Assembly (NCBI GenBank): GCA_002390455.1
Contig: DGPN01000042.1
Location: forward strand, 26,982 to 90,981
Direction of reading: 5' to 3'
Source: Flavobacteriaceae bacterium UBA4439
GTDB lineage: Bacteria > Bacteroidota > Bacteroidia > Flavobacteriales > Flavobacteriaceae
Length of the DNA stretch: 64,000 nt
Each line of letters starts with the position of its first letter. Positions within the stretch are counted from its first letter, which is position 1. Made by a program: the position numbers and the translations under genes. Positions 44,151-53,737 of this stretch are shown here, piece by piece. The notes beneath the pieces were generated by a model, which was not told the origin of the DNA, made no database searches, and saw only the letters and a list, made by a program, of their open reading frames with translations.

Positions 44151-44795
44151 ATGACCGATTCAACCAAGCATCAAGGGCAAAGAAGGCAGTTGGTTAAACT
44201 GTTGGAAGAAAAAGGAATTCAAAATAAAGAGGTGTTGACAGCTGTAGGGACAGTGCCCCGTCATTGGTTTATGGATGCGGGTTTGGAGGAGTATTCCTAT
44301 GCGGATAAGGCCTATCCCATCGCAGCCAATCAGACCATCTCCCAACCCTACACCGTGGCCTTTCAGACCCAATTACTGGAATTACAAAAAGGGGATAAGG
44401 TATTGGAAATCGGAACAGGATCGGGCTATCAGACGGCTATTTTACTGGCCTTGGATGGACTAAAAGTCTATACCATAGAACGTCAACAGCAGTTGTTTAA
44501 AAAAACGGCCTTGTTGTTTAAAAAGCTACGACTACAACCCAAAAAAGTGATTTTTGGGGACGGTTACCAAGGTTTGCCAGAGCAAGCCCCTTTTGAGGCC
44601 ATTCTCGTGACGGCTGGGGCGCCAGAGGTACCCAAAGCCCTTTTGGAACAATTGGCCATCGGAGGACGATTGGTGATTCCTGTGGGAGACAAAGACCAAA
44701 TCATGACCCGTTATATCCGGACTGGAGAAAAGTCCTTTGATCGAAAAACTTTTGGTGATTTTAGGTTTGTGCCTTTATTGAAGGATAAAAATTAA
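44151..44795 (+). CDS. pcm: Protein-L-isoaspartate O-methyltransferase
   Basis: Repairs isoaspartyl damage in proteins using SAM. The 214-aa protein has VGTVPRHWFM, the family signature PIAANQTISQPYTVAFQTQLLEL, the SAM-binding motif I VLEIGTGSGYQTAIL, and VIFGDGYQGLPEQAPFEAILVTAGAPEVP. Typical length. Its stop shares TTAA with the convergent DUF5686 gene. Confidence 0.95.
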   Translation: MTDSTKHQGQRRQLVKLLEEKGIQNKEVLTAVGTVPRHWFMDAGLEEYSYADKAYPIAANQTISQPYTVAFQTQLLELQKGDKVLEIGTGSGYQTAILLALDGLKVYTIERQQQLFKKTALLFKKLRLQPKKVIFGDGYQGLPEQAPFEAILVTAGAPEVPKALLEQLAIGGRLVIPVGDKDQIMTRYIRTGEKSFDRKTFGDFRFVPLLKDKN

Positions 44796-47242
44796 AACGC
44801 AAGATTGATTCTTATCCCCTGATTGTGCTTTAGTTTTCCCAAAGCCCAAAAATAATCTACCCTGAGCAGTTTTATCTTTCCAAATCCAAGTTTGTTAAGT
44901 CCAACATTCACTTCATAATGTGGTTTTTGATGCTTTAATGACAAGGTGTGAAAACCAGCAATGAATTCACTTTTCAGCCATCTAATAAGAGGCCAATTGC
45001 CTACACCCCACCTTTTAAAATGATGTTCCCAGTGCATCAGAAAATAATCGTTGGAGGAACTGAATTGGTAATAAGGCAATAGGTTGAATTGGTTTAGGTA
45101 GGGAGTTGCTTTTCCAAAAATGGTTTCATTCCCGTGGAAGTGGTTTAAATCCATAAAAGCGGGACTTTTGCTTTGCAAGAAACGTCCAGATTTGATCTTC
45201 AGATGGGTTTCACCATGTACCCCAAAGAAAAGGTTTTGATCGTAGGTAAAATCCATTTTCATAAAGTTGTATTGAGAAATGCTACTGCCAAATGCACGAG
45301 TAAAGCCCAGACTTAGTATAGGGTAGTTCTCCTTTTGGGTATAAAATCGTTGGTTGGGGTACTGGTAAAATTGGTTTTCAGGCTTGTATTGCAGTACAAA
45401 ATCAATTTTATTAAGGGTATGGGGTTGGAAATCGTATTCCGCATTGATGGGGGTATTGGACTGATAGATTCTATCCTTGTTAAAGTAAGCCACATCGGTG
45501 GTATTTTGCCTTGGATTCCTTTGGAAATGAGCAGCAGCTATAGTCACCCAAAACTCAGGACTTAGAAAAGTGCTAAAATGAGCCTCTATTTTGGAGTTTT
45601 CATACCATTTGGCGTAATTTTCTTTTAATAACAGGCTGTAAATGCTGTTCATCAAAAGACCGATGGGGGATTCACCGTCAAATTGAACCAAGCTCCGCTC
45701 TGCCCGCAATAGCCATTTTGAGTAATGCACCTTGTCCATCAAATAATCCAATTGAATGCCTGGATAGTTTTTCTGGTCGGAGAAGCCATAGACATTGTAG
45801 GCATTGATTCGCAGTGACTTCTTTTGCTTTTCCCACTTGCGATTGTAAAAGAGGTTTATTTTGGCATTGTACCCCTGCACCGTGTTGAAATGAAAAGCTG
45901 AAGTCGGAATTGAAAAACCATATTTGACTTCTTTTTTGCTGTTTTGGATCGTTTTTCCCAAAAAATCACTCCATTGAAAACGATTGATTTCACGATCCAA
46001 GGAGTCCCTATAGGCAGGAGTAGTGTGTGCTTTTACAATACTGTCTTTTTCTTTGTAATTGGAAAACTCCTTAGAAGTCAACGGAATAGGTCTATTTTGT
46101 ACAAAAAGACTGTCTTTTTGGTTGGCCTCATCTTCGATATAGTAAATCATTTTACCAAAGGTTTTGTTTTCGAAAATGGGATTGAAATCGTATTGGGTAT
46201 AAACTCCAGAAAAATGGGCGTTAAAGTTAAATCCAAAGATTCCAATTTTGAATTCAATTACTTGATCGCTTTTAACCCATGAATTTGATCCTAGGTCGTG
46301 AATGTAGTTTTGCTTTATGCGAAATTCATCAAGTGCAGTAAGGGAGCTCTGAGATCGATTTACTTTAAGATCCAATCCATAAAAACTCCAATCATCCTCT
46401 ACGATGTAGATTGTTCCTTCAAAAGTGGGGGAGCTGTCGATTTTTCTTTTTAACTCGATCTGGTTGATCAGATGGCCCTCTTGGGTATAGAATGTTCCTA
46501 ATAATTTATATCGATAAAACGAAAAAGCAGCATCGGCAATGGGTGAGATCAGATCGTTTTCAAGGTTGACCGTGTTTTGATAAAAATTGAATTCAGCATC
46601 ATCGGCACTGTTGAAAGTTATGCCCTGTTCATCGCCACTTACTTTTGTTGCTGTGATGATTTCCTTAAACTTTTCTCGGTCTTTAAAGATTTTGGAATAG
46701 GTTTCAGACAGGTACAGTATGCCCGATCGAGTGGAATCCAACGCTTCGTCGGAAAGATCAATTTCTTGCCCTAGTATTTTACGAGGTAAATTTTTGGTAC
46801 TCACTACTCCTTTGGAATAGAAGTTTGCCCTGTAGGTGGAGTGGGTTAGCAAATGTTCTTTCCTTTTTCTTTGTGCGGCTCTTATAATGGCATGAGCAGG
46901 ATTCTCACTAGCACTGAGGGTTACCTCTTCAAGTGAAATCAATTCTTCTTTTAGGCTAATCTCAAAATACGAGGGTGAAGATTTTAAATCATAAGGCTTT
47001 ATTTCGGATTGATACCCCAAGCTTTTAAATACAATTTTTCCTTTTTTATTGGGGAGTTTACCCAAATAAAAGGCCCCATCTTGATTGGTTACTGTTCCAA
47101 CAAAAGAATCTTTGATATAGACACTTACCCCTTGCATAGGATTATTGAGACTATCAGTCACCTTTCCTTTAATCTGGGCGGTTAATGTAGCACTGAGAAG
47201 GAATAACGCATTGACTAATCCCAGTCTGATTAAACTTTTCAT
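44792..47242 (-). CDS. DUF5686 outer-membrane protein with carboxypeptidase-regulatory-like domain
   Basis: An 816-aa protein: signal peptide (MKSLIRLGLVNALFLLSATLTAQ), then a carboxypeptidase-regulatory-like beta-sandwich at about residues 23-95 (IKGKVTDSLNNPMQGVSVYIKD, TNQDGAFYLG). The long DUF5686 region contains ENPAHAIIRAAQRKRKEHL and a predicted C-terminal beta-barrel ending QGIRINLAF. The architecture is like SusC-type receptors without the TonB box and plug. Common in Bacteroidota, function unknown. Convergent with pcm. Confidence 0.88.
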   Translation of the reverse strand: MKSLIRLGLVNALFLLSATLTAQIKGKVTDSLNNPMQGVSVYIKDSFVGTVTNQDGAFYLGKLPNKKGKIVFKSLGYQSEIKPYDLKSSPSYFEISLKEELISLEEVTLSASENPAHAIIRAAQRKRKEHLLTHSTYRANFYSKGVVSTKNLPRKILGQEIDLSDEALDSTRSGILYLSETYSKIFKDREKFKEIITATKVSGDEQGITFNSADDAEFNFYQNTVNLENDLISPIADAAFSFYRYKLLGTFYTQEGHLINQIELKRKIDSSPTFEGTIYIVEDDWSFYGLDLKVNRSQSSLTALDEFRIKQNYIHDLGSNSWVKSDQVIEFKIGIFGFNFNAHFSGVYTQYDFNPIFENKTFGKMIYYIEDEANQKDSLFVQNRPIPLTSKEFSNYKEKDSIVKAHTTPAYRDSLDREINRFQWSDFLGKTIQNSKKEVKYGFSIPTSAFHFNTVQGYNAKINLFYNRKWEKQKKSLRINAYNVYGFSDQKNYPGIQLDYLMDKVHYSKWLLRAERSLVQFDGESPIGLLMNSIYSLLLKENYAKWYENSKIEAHFSTFLSPEFWVTIAAAHFQRNPRQNTTDVAYFNKDRIYQSNTPINAEYDFQPHTLNKIDFVLQYKPENQFYQYPNQRFYTQKENYPILSLGFTRAFGSSISQYNFMKMDFTYDQNLFFGVHGETHLKIKSGRFLQSKSPAFMDLNHFHGNETIFGKATPYLNQFNLLPYYQFSSSNDYFLMHWEHHFKRWGVGNWPLIRWLKSEFIAGFHTLSLKHQKPHYEVNVGLNKLGFGKIKLLRVDYFWALGKLKHNQGIRINLAF

Positions 47243-47435
47243 ATCAACGAATACGATCTATTACAACTCATTTTATCTTCTTGAATGGAGAAAAAACCAT
47301 CCTCCATACTTTGAGAGGTACTAAAATTAAAAATAAGGTTTAAATAGAAAGTATATTTTAATACATTGGGAATGATAGCGGGTCGATAGGTTTTCATGTT
47401 CAATACTTTGGGGGTAATATTTAAAGGAAACGAAT

Positions 47436-47897
47436 TTATTTATTAAAACTCTTTTTGATCCGATCCAAATCCCTCTTATTGTCTCTGTCTTTAAGCGTGT
47501 CTCTTTTGTCGTACAATTTTTTACCACGGGCTAGGGCGATCAACATTTTGGCAAAGCCTTTATCGTTGATAAAAAGCTTAAGAGGGACAATGGTTAACCC
47601 CGAGTTTTTGACCTGTTTGAGTAATTTATTTAACTCTTTTTTTTGGAGCAAAAGTTTTCGGCTTCCTCGAGGACGGTGGTTGAAGCGGGTACCAAAAGCA
47701 TATTCCTCGATATACATGTTGACGGCAAAGAGTTCCCCGTTTTCATTGAATTCACAAAAACTTTCGGCAATAGAGGCTTTACTATCGCGAATGGACTTGA
47801 TCTCGGTTCCAGTCAATACAATACCTGCAGTAAATTGATCGAGGATTTCGTATTCAAACCGAGCTTTTTTGTTTTGTATGTTGATTCGCTTTTGCAC
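47436..47897 (-). CDS. smpB: SsrA-binding protein
   Basis: A 153-aa protein beginning at GTG 47897. The tmRNA partner for trans-translation: IQNKKARFEYEI, GIVLTGTEIKSIRDSKASIAESF, HRPRGSRKLLLQKKEL, LTIVPLKLFINDKGFAKMLIALARGKKLYDKRDTLK and a basic C-terminal tail that reaches the ribosome. The tmRNA gene itself is not in this window. 17 bp downstream of clpB. Confidence 0.96.
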   Translation of the reverse strand: MQKRINIQNKKARFEYEILDQFTAGIVLTGTEIKSIRDSKASIAESFCEFNENGELFAVNMYIEEYAFGTRFNHRPRGSRKLLLQKKELNKLLKQVKNSGLTIVPLKLFINDKGFAKMLIALARGKKLYDKRDTLKDRDNKRDLDRIKKSFNK

Positions 47898-47914
47898 GGG
47901 GCAAAGTTAACAAC

Positions 47915-50515
47915 TTATTCTTTAGTCTTTTTGCCATTTCTAAATACGATTTCTCCATCAAAATGATCGATTAATACGAGTTTTTTGTTGTCTATTTCAC
48001 CAGCCAATAAGGCTTTGCTTAGTGCATTGAGTACCTTTTTTTGTATGACCCTTTTGACCGGTCTTCCACCGTATTCGGGATCAAAACCCCATTGTGCCAA
48101 TGCGCTGATGGCTTCGTCTGTGGCAGAGATGTCGAGTGCTTGCTGTCCCAGTCTTTTGGCCAAGATTTTAAATTGTAAGCGCACAATGGATTCGATTTCC
48201 TTGGCTGTAAGGGGAGAGAACATAATGATGTCGTCGATACGGTTGAGGAATTCGGGTCGTATGGTGTTTTTGAGCAATTGCAAAACACTTGCTTTGGCTT
48301 TGTCTTGAGCCTCGTCAAAGTCTTTATGGGCTTCAAAAGCAGCTTTGATCTCATGGCTGCCCAGATTGGAGGTCATGATGACTATGGTGTTTTTAAAGTC
48401 AGCCGTCCGTCCTTTGTTGTCGGTTAATCGTCCCTCATCCAGCACTTGCAGTAAGACATTGAAGGTGTCGGGATGAGCTTTTTCGATTTCGTCCAAAAGC
48501 ACTACGGAATAGGGTTTGCGTCTAACGGCTTCGGTCAGTTGCCCGCCTTCGTCATAACCTACATAACCAGGAGGGGCACCCACCAATCGACTTACGGCAT
48601 GGCGCTCTTGGTATTCACTCATGTCGATGCGGGTGATGTTGGTTTCATCGTCGAAAAGCACTTCGGCCAAAGCCTTGGCCAATTCGGTTTTACCCACTCC
48701 TGTGGTCCCCAAGAAGAGAAAACTACCGATGGGTCGGTTTTGATCTTGCAGTCCAGAACGACTTCGTCGAATGGCATCGGATACTGCTTCTACTGCTGTT
48801 TCTTGACCAACCATACGTTTGTGGATTTCTTTTTCAAGATTTAGCAATCGTTCTTTGTCGGTTTGCAGCATTTTGCTGGTGGGAATGCCAGTCCATTTGG
48901 CCACCACCTCGGCGATATCGTCATAGTTGACTTCTTCTTTGATAAGGGTGTCCTTTTCTTGGTATTGTAGCAATTCGCGGTGCAATTGGTCGAGGGTTTC
49001 CTGTGAAGCTTTGATCTTTCCATAGCGCAATTCTGCCACGGTAGCATAGTCACCCTCTCTTTCGGCACGATCGGCTTGGAGTTTGTAGTTTTCGATTTCC
49101 TGTTTGGCCTGTTGGATTTTATCTACTCGGTCTTTTTCCTGACTCCATTGGGCAAAGAGGGTATTGCGTTCTTCTTTGAGGTTAGACAGTTCTTCGTTGA
49201 GTTTGGCGATCTTTTCTTGATCTTTTTCCCGTTTGATGGCAACGATTTCTATTTCTATCTGACGAATTTTACGGTCGAGGGTATCCAATTCCTCTGGTTT
49301 AGAATTCATTTCCATCCGCAATTTAGAAGCTGCTTCGTCCATCAGGTCAATGGCCTTATCGGGGAGGAAACGGTTGGAGATATAGCGGTCGGAGAGCATC
49401 ACCGCACCAATGATGGCTTCGTCTTTGATCCGCACCTTGTGGTGGGCTTCGTATTTTTCTTTGATGCCGCGCAAAATAGAAATGGCACTCTCAGTATCGG
49501 GTTCGTCAACTACGACTTTTTGAAAACGTCGCTCCAGTGCTTTGTCTTTCTCAAAATATTTTTGATACTCATCTAGAGTAGTGGCCCCAATAGCACGGAG
49601 TTCGCCCCTTGCCAAAGCGGGTTTAAGGATGTTGGCAGCGTCCATGGCGCCTTCGCCACCACCAGCCCCAACCAAGGTGTGGATCTCGTCGATAAACAGT
49701 ACTATGCTTCCATCGCTGTCGATCACTTCTTTGATCACACTCTTAAGACGCTCTTCAAATTCTCCTTTGTATTTGGCCCCTGCAATCAATGCGCCCATAT
49801 CCAGGGCGAAAATTTGTTTTTCTTTAAGGTTTTCTGGTACATCGCCGTCGATGATTCGGTGGGCGAGTCCCTCTGCAATGGCGGTTTTTCCTGTTCCAGG
49901 CTCTCCCACCAATATGGGGTTGTTTTTGGTTCTACGGGAAATGATCTGTAACAAACGACGAATTTCTTCATCCCTCCCGATCACAGGGTCTAATTTGCCC
50001 TCCTGCGCCAATTGATTGAGGTTTTTGGCATATTTCTCCAAGGCATTGTATTGATCCTCTGCAGATGCGGAAGTGATTTTTTCTCCTTTTTGAAGTTGAG
50101 AAAGGGTATCCTCCAAGCTTTTCTTGGTAATGCCTTGGTCTTTAAGGATCTTACCAATGCTTCCAGAACTTTCGAATAAGGCCATCAGTAGGTGTTGAGT
50201 GGCGACAAAATCGTCCTTGGAGGCTTTGGCAAGATTCATTGCGTGAAGCAGTGTTTTGGAAGCGTTGGGGGAGATTACTATGTCTCCTCCCGATACCTTG
50301 GGCAGGCTTTCCAGAGCACTTTCGGCAAGTTTTTCCAAAAGCGAAAAGTTGACTTGTAGTTTTTTGAAAACAAAGGGCAGCACATTGTCATCGACCTCTA
50401 ATAGGGCTTTAAAAAGGTGTTCGTTTTCGATCTGCTGATGTCCCAATTGCTGGGTCAGTTGCTGGGCGGTTTGTACCACCTCTTGCGATTTTAGGGTAAA
50501 ATTATTCAGATTCAT
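47915..50515 (-). CDS. clpB: ATP-dependent chaperone ClpB
   Basis: The ATG at 50515 (MNLNNFTLKSQEVVQTAQQL) gives 866 aa, and an in-frame upstream start is rejected. Layout: N-domain (~1-150), AAA1 with GEPGTGKTAIAEGLA and VLFIDEIHTLVGAGG, a long coiled-coil M-domain (~400-520) and AAA2 with GTTGVGKTELAKALAE, SRLVGAPPGYVGYDEGGQLTEAVRR and LLDEIEKAHPD. The M-domain separates ClpB from ClpA/ClpC. It dissolves aggregates with DnaK. No CIRCE element was recognised. Confidence 0.97.
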   Translation of the reverse strand: MNLNNFTLKSQEVVQTAQQLTQQLGHQQIENEHLFKALLEVDDNVLPFVFKKLQVNFSLLEKLAESALESLPKVSGGDIVISPNASKTLLHAMNLAKASKDDFVATQHLLMALFESSGSIGKILKDQGITKKSLEDTLSQLQKGEKITSASAEDQYNALEKYAKNLNQLAQEGKLDPVIGRDEEIRRLLQIISRRTKNNPILVGEPGTGKTAIAEGLAHRIIDGDVPENLKEKQIFALDMGALIAGAKYKGEFEERLKSVIKEVIDSDGSIVLFIDEIHTLVGAGGGEGAMDAANILKPALARGELRAIGATTLDEYQKYFEKDKALERRFQKVVVDEPDTESAISILRGIKEKYEAHHKVRIKDEAIIGAVMLSDRYISNRFLPDKAIDLMDEAASKLRMEMNSKPEELDTLDRKIRQIEIEIVAIKREKDQEKIAKLNEELSNLKEERNTLFAQWSQEKDRVDKIQQAKQEIENYKLQADRAEREGDYATVAELRYGKIKASQETLDQLHRELLQYQEKDTLIKEEVNYDDIAEVVAKWTGIPTSKMLQTDKERLLNLEKEIHKRMVGQETAVEAVSDAIRRSRSGLQDQNRPIGSFLFLGTTGVGKTELAKALAEVLFDDETNITRIDMSEYQERHAVSRLVGAPPGYVGYDEGGQLTEAVRRKPYSVVLLDEIEKAHPDTFNVLLQVLDEGRLTDNKGRTADFKNTIVIMTSNLGSHEIKAAFEAHKDFDEAQDKAKASVLQLLKNTIRPEFLNRIDDIIMFSPLTAKEIESIVRLQFKILAKRLGQQALDISATDEAISALAQWGFDPEYGGRPVKRVIQKKVLNALSKALLAGEIDNKKLVLIDHFDGEIVFRNGKKTKE

Positions 50516-50587
50516 GGCAATTTTTATAGTAAGAACATCAAGAGCCGTTCCAAAATCGAATTGCTGACTTCTTGTCGTTTTTTCCAC

Positions 50588-52117
50588 TCATTTCTGTGAC
50601 AAACTGTCAATTTCTAGTTTGAATTTTTCCATTTCCATCCATACTTCATTCAATCCATTAATGATGTCGGAGGCCAACATAAAAGGGTAGGAAAGCAATT
50701 GACCTTGGAGATCTGCGGCTCTTCCGTGGGCATAGACGCCCATTAAAGCGGCAGATTCAGGAGTATAGCCTTTTGCCAACAGTCCGCCGATGATGCCCGC
50801 TAGTACATCTCCACTCCCTGCTGTGGCCATTCCGGGATTACCACTGCTGTTGAACCAAATGTTTCCATCGGGTAGTGCAATGGCTGTATGGGCTCCTTTA
50901 AGGATACAGATGAGTTGATTATTCTGAACGAAATCTCTAAGCCGTTCCAACTTTTCTTGATCGTCTTTCCATCTTCCAATTAGCCTTTCAAATTCTTTGG
51001 GGTGGGGAGTGAGAATGCTATTGGGAAGTAATTTTTTCAGTAATTCAGGTTGAGCAGCCAAAAGGTTGATCGCATCCGCATCAATGACCATAGCCGCCTG
51101 ACTTTGGGTGAAAACAGAATTTAAAAAATGCTGGGTTTCGCTATGAGTTCCCAGACCTGGACCCATAGAGATGGCAGAATGATTTAATCCATAATGACCT
51201 GATAAGCAATCTTTTCCTTTATTGAATTCAATCATTGCTTCAGAAACGGTATTTTGCAATATCTCCACCCCGCACTGTGGGGTTAGTATGGATAATTTCC
51301 CTAATCCAGTTCTCAGTGCAGCTTTAGCAGCTAGGGTAGCAGCACCCATTTTCCCTTTGCTGCCAGCCATCAGTAACAGATGTCCATTGGTGCCTTTGTG
51401 ATCAAATTTAGCTGAGGATAGATATCTACTTTTGGCCATTTCGGAAGTCAAATAGTGATGAGGGGTCTCTACTTCATCTATAAATGAAGCCGATAATTTG
51501 ATGTCCAGTAGGTGAAATTGGCCAGCTTTTTCTCCTTGTTCGGGGAGGAGAAATGCCAGTTTAGGCGCATGAAAACTGAGCGTGTGTTGTGCTTGAACAA
51601 TTCCATCGGCAGCATTTTCTCCATTGAATTCCGGAAAAAGTCCGGAGGGAATATCAATAGACAAAACGGTGTTGGGCAGTGAATTGAGGGCTTGAATGAT
51701 TTTTTTTAAAACTCCTGAGACCGGACGATTGAGCCCCGTCCCCAATAATCCATCGATGATGATCACCTCCTTGGGAAGTGAGGAAAGCACCTCAGCACTT
51801 AGATTCTGGATATTGGTATTGTTGATTCTCTTTCTGTTTTGAGTATAATCTTTGGTGGAATTCTGACCCAAAGGAAATTCAAAAAGGCTACAAGAGTAAT
51901 TTTTATCCCTTAGTAAGCGGTAGAGTGCCAGTCCGTCTCCACCATTGTTTCCTGTACCACAGAGTATACAAAAGGGTTGGCTGTTGTCATAGCGTTTGAC
52001 GATCCAGTCTCTGCAAGCCATTGCAGCTCTTTCCATCAAATTTATTGAGGAAATGGGTTCATTGGCGATGGTTTGGCGATCAGCTTCTCGAATTTGAGAT
52101 TGATGTAGGATTTTCAT
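50588..52117 (-). CDS. nnr: Bifunctional NAD(P)H-hydrate epimerase/dehydratase
   Basis: The ATG at 52117 (MKILHQSQIREADRQTI) gives 509 aa. The N-terminal YjeF-type epimerase domain (CGTGNNGGDGLALYRLL, IIDGLLGTGLNRPVSG, SIDIPSG) is followed by a ribokinase-like ADP/ATP-dependent dehydratase (LLMAGSKGKMGAATLAAKAALRTGLG, LTPHPKEFERL, NPGMATAGSGDVLAGIIGGLLAKG). It repairs hydrated NAD(P)H. The two-domain fusion is usual in bacteria. Confidence 0.95.
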   Translation of the reverse strand: MKILHQSQIREADRQTIANEPISSINLMERAAMACRDWIVKRYDNSQPFCILCGTGNNGGDGLALYRLLRDKNYSCSLFEFPLGQNSTKDYTQNRKRINNTNIQNLSAEVLSSLPKEVIIIDGLLGTGLNRPVSGVLKKIIQALNSLPNTVLSIDIPSGLFPEFNGENAADGIVQAQHTLSFHAPKLAFLLPEQGEKAGQFHLLDIKLSASFIDEVETPHHYLTSEMAKSRYLSSAKFDHKGTNGHLLLMAGSKGKMGAATLAAKAALRTGLGKLSILTPQCGVEILQNTVSEAMIEFNKGKDCLSGHYGLNHSAISMGPGLGTHSETQHFLNSVFTQSQAAMVIDADAINLLAAQPELLKKLLPNSILTPHPKEFERLIGRWKDDQEKLERLRDFVQNNQLICILKGAHTAIALPDGNIWFNSSGNPGMATAGSGDVLAGIIGGLLAKGYTPESAALMGVYAHGRAADLQGQLLSYPFMLASDIINGLNEVWMEMEKFKLEIDSLSQK

Positions 52118-52287
52118 CAATTATTTTTTTTGGTTGGGCAAGTTATTAAGGTTTTGTCGTTGCGCTTTAATGTTTAAAATACTGTTATTCAGTTTTTTAT
52201 TTGCCTTAAAAAGTTTTTTTATTCAAAACTGTTCAAAATATTTGAATTTTAATTTAGCAATAAATAATCAAGGTTTCATTAAAACCT

Positions 52288-52295
52288 TATTTTTG
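52288..52295 (+). promoter_or_regulatory. Minus-7 element for glyA
   Basis: TATTTTTG matches TAnnTTTG and lies 20 bp before the start at 52316. No TTG at consensus spacing upstream. Confidence 0.4.
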
Positions 52296-52315
52296 TAACA
52301 CAATTTTATGGAACG

Positions 52316-53593
52316 ATGACAGCAAGAGACACTACAATTTTTAATTTGATTGATTCGGAAGAGCAACGCCAGTTGAATGGTATAGAATTGATCGCTTCTG
52401 AAAACTTTACCAGTCCAGCCGTAATGGAGGCCACTGGTTCGGTATTGACTAACAAATATGCAGAGGGCTACCCAGGCAAACGATATTACGGCGGTTGTGA
52501 GGTGGTAGATCAAATAGAACAAATTGCCATAGATCGCGCCAAGGAATTGTTTGGTGCAGCTTATGCGAATGTACAGCCACATTCTGGCTCTCAAGCCAAT
52601 ACTGCAGTATTCCATGCTTTTTTAAAGCCAGGTGATAAAATTTTAGGTTTTGATCTCTCTCATGGTGGACACTTGACCCATGGCTCTCCCGTTAATTTTT
52701 CCGGTCGTTTGTACAAGGCTCATTTTTATGGAGTGCAGGAAGATACTGGAAAATTGGACTATGATAATATTTTGGCCATCGCCAAAGAGGTACAACCACA
52801 GATGATCATTGCAGGCGCCTCGGCCTATTCCCGAGATATAGATTTTAAAAAATTCCGAGCCATTGCCGATGAAGTTGGCGCTTTTTTATTGGCAGATATT
52901 TCTCACCCCTCCGGAATGATCGCCACAGGCTTGCTTTCCGATCCGATTCCTCACTGTCATGTGGTGACCACCACCACCCACAAGACCCTTAGGGGGCCTA
53001 GAGGAGGACTGATTCTGATGGGTGAGGACTTTGATAACCCTTTTGGAATTGCGCTGAAAAACGGAACTTTACGAAAAATGTCGCATCTTTTGGATATGGC
53101 GGTTTTTCCCGGCAATCAAGGTGGGCCTTTGGAGCATGTAGTAGCGGCTAAGGCAGTTGCTTTCGGTGAGGCTTTAAAACCTGACTTTAAGGCTTACATG
53201 GAACAGGTAAAAAAGAATGCCAATGCTATGGCAGAGGCTTTTGTCAAAAGAGATTACCACATCATTTCGGGTGGTACAGACAACCATATGATGTTGATAG
53301 ACCTTCGAAATAAAAACATTACGGGTAAAGTTGCCGAGCAAGCTTTGGTCAAAGCAGAGATCACTGCCAATAAAAACATGGTGCCTTTTGATGACAAATC
53401 TCCTTTTGTTACTTCTGGTATTCGTTTTGGAACCGCTGCTATTACTACTCGGGGATTTAAACAAGCGGACATGGAGACCATAGTGAACTTTATCGATCGG
53501 GTAATTTCCAATCCAGAAGATGAAGAAAATCTTGAAGCTGTGGCTAAAGAGGTGAATCATCTGATGCAAGGCAGACCACTTTTTGCCTATTAA
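52316..53593 (+). CDS. glyA: Serine hydroxymethyltransferase
   Basis: Interconverts serine and glycine with tetrahydrofolate. The 425-aa PLP enzyme has IELIASENFTSPAVMEATGSVLTNKYAEGYPGKRYYGG, PHSGSQANTAVFHAFL, the PLP Lys in VVTTTTHKTLRGPRGG and FPGNQGGPLEHVVAAKAVAF. Full length. Confidence 0.97.
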   Translation: MTARDTTIFNLIDSEEQRQLNGIELIASENFTSPAVMEATGSVLTNKYAEGYPGKRYYGGCEVVDQIEQIAIDRAKELFGAAYANVQPHSGSQANTAVFHAFLKPGDKILGFDLSHGGHLTHGSPVNFSGRLYKAHFYGVQEDTGKLDYDNILAIAKEVQPQMIIAGASAYSRDIDFKKFRAIADEVGAFLLADISHPSGMIATGLLSDPIPHCHVVTTTTHKTLRGPRGGLILMGEDFDNPFGIALKNGTLRKMSHLLDMAVFPGNQGGPLEHVVAAKAVAFGEALKPDFKAYMEQVKKNANAMAEAFVKRDYHIISGGTDNHMMLIDLRNKNITGKVAEQALVKAEITANKNMVPFDDKSPFVTSGIRFGTAAITTRGFKQADMETIVNFIDRVISNPEDEENLEAVAKEVNHLMQGRPLFAY

Positions 53594-53639
53594 TCATCCC
53601 ATTGCTCCTTTTATTGATTTATTTTTACATTGGATGATT
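53592..53639 (+). terminator. Possible stem-loop after glyA
   Basis: AATCATCC (53592-53599) and GGATGATT (53632-53639) are perfectly complementary. The loop is 32 nt and T-rich, and no T-run follows. It overlaps the glyA stop codon. Either a weak terminator or an operator for the following PSCyt operon. Confidence 0.3.
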
Positions 53640-53737
53640 GCCTATTGAAGTATTAGCGGTCAATAGAATAGGAATATGTATATTTCGTCTTAAATTCATA
53701 TTTTTAGGTATAAATTATAAACTAACCATAAAATTAA

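Noticed and set aside
49581..50015. Rightward 144-residue frame inside clpB
   Set aside because: It is antisense to the ClpB AAA1 region and arises from its codon pattern.
52268..52615. Leftward 115-residue frame over the glyA start
   Set aside because: It is antisense to the strongly conserved glyA N-terminus and has no family features.
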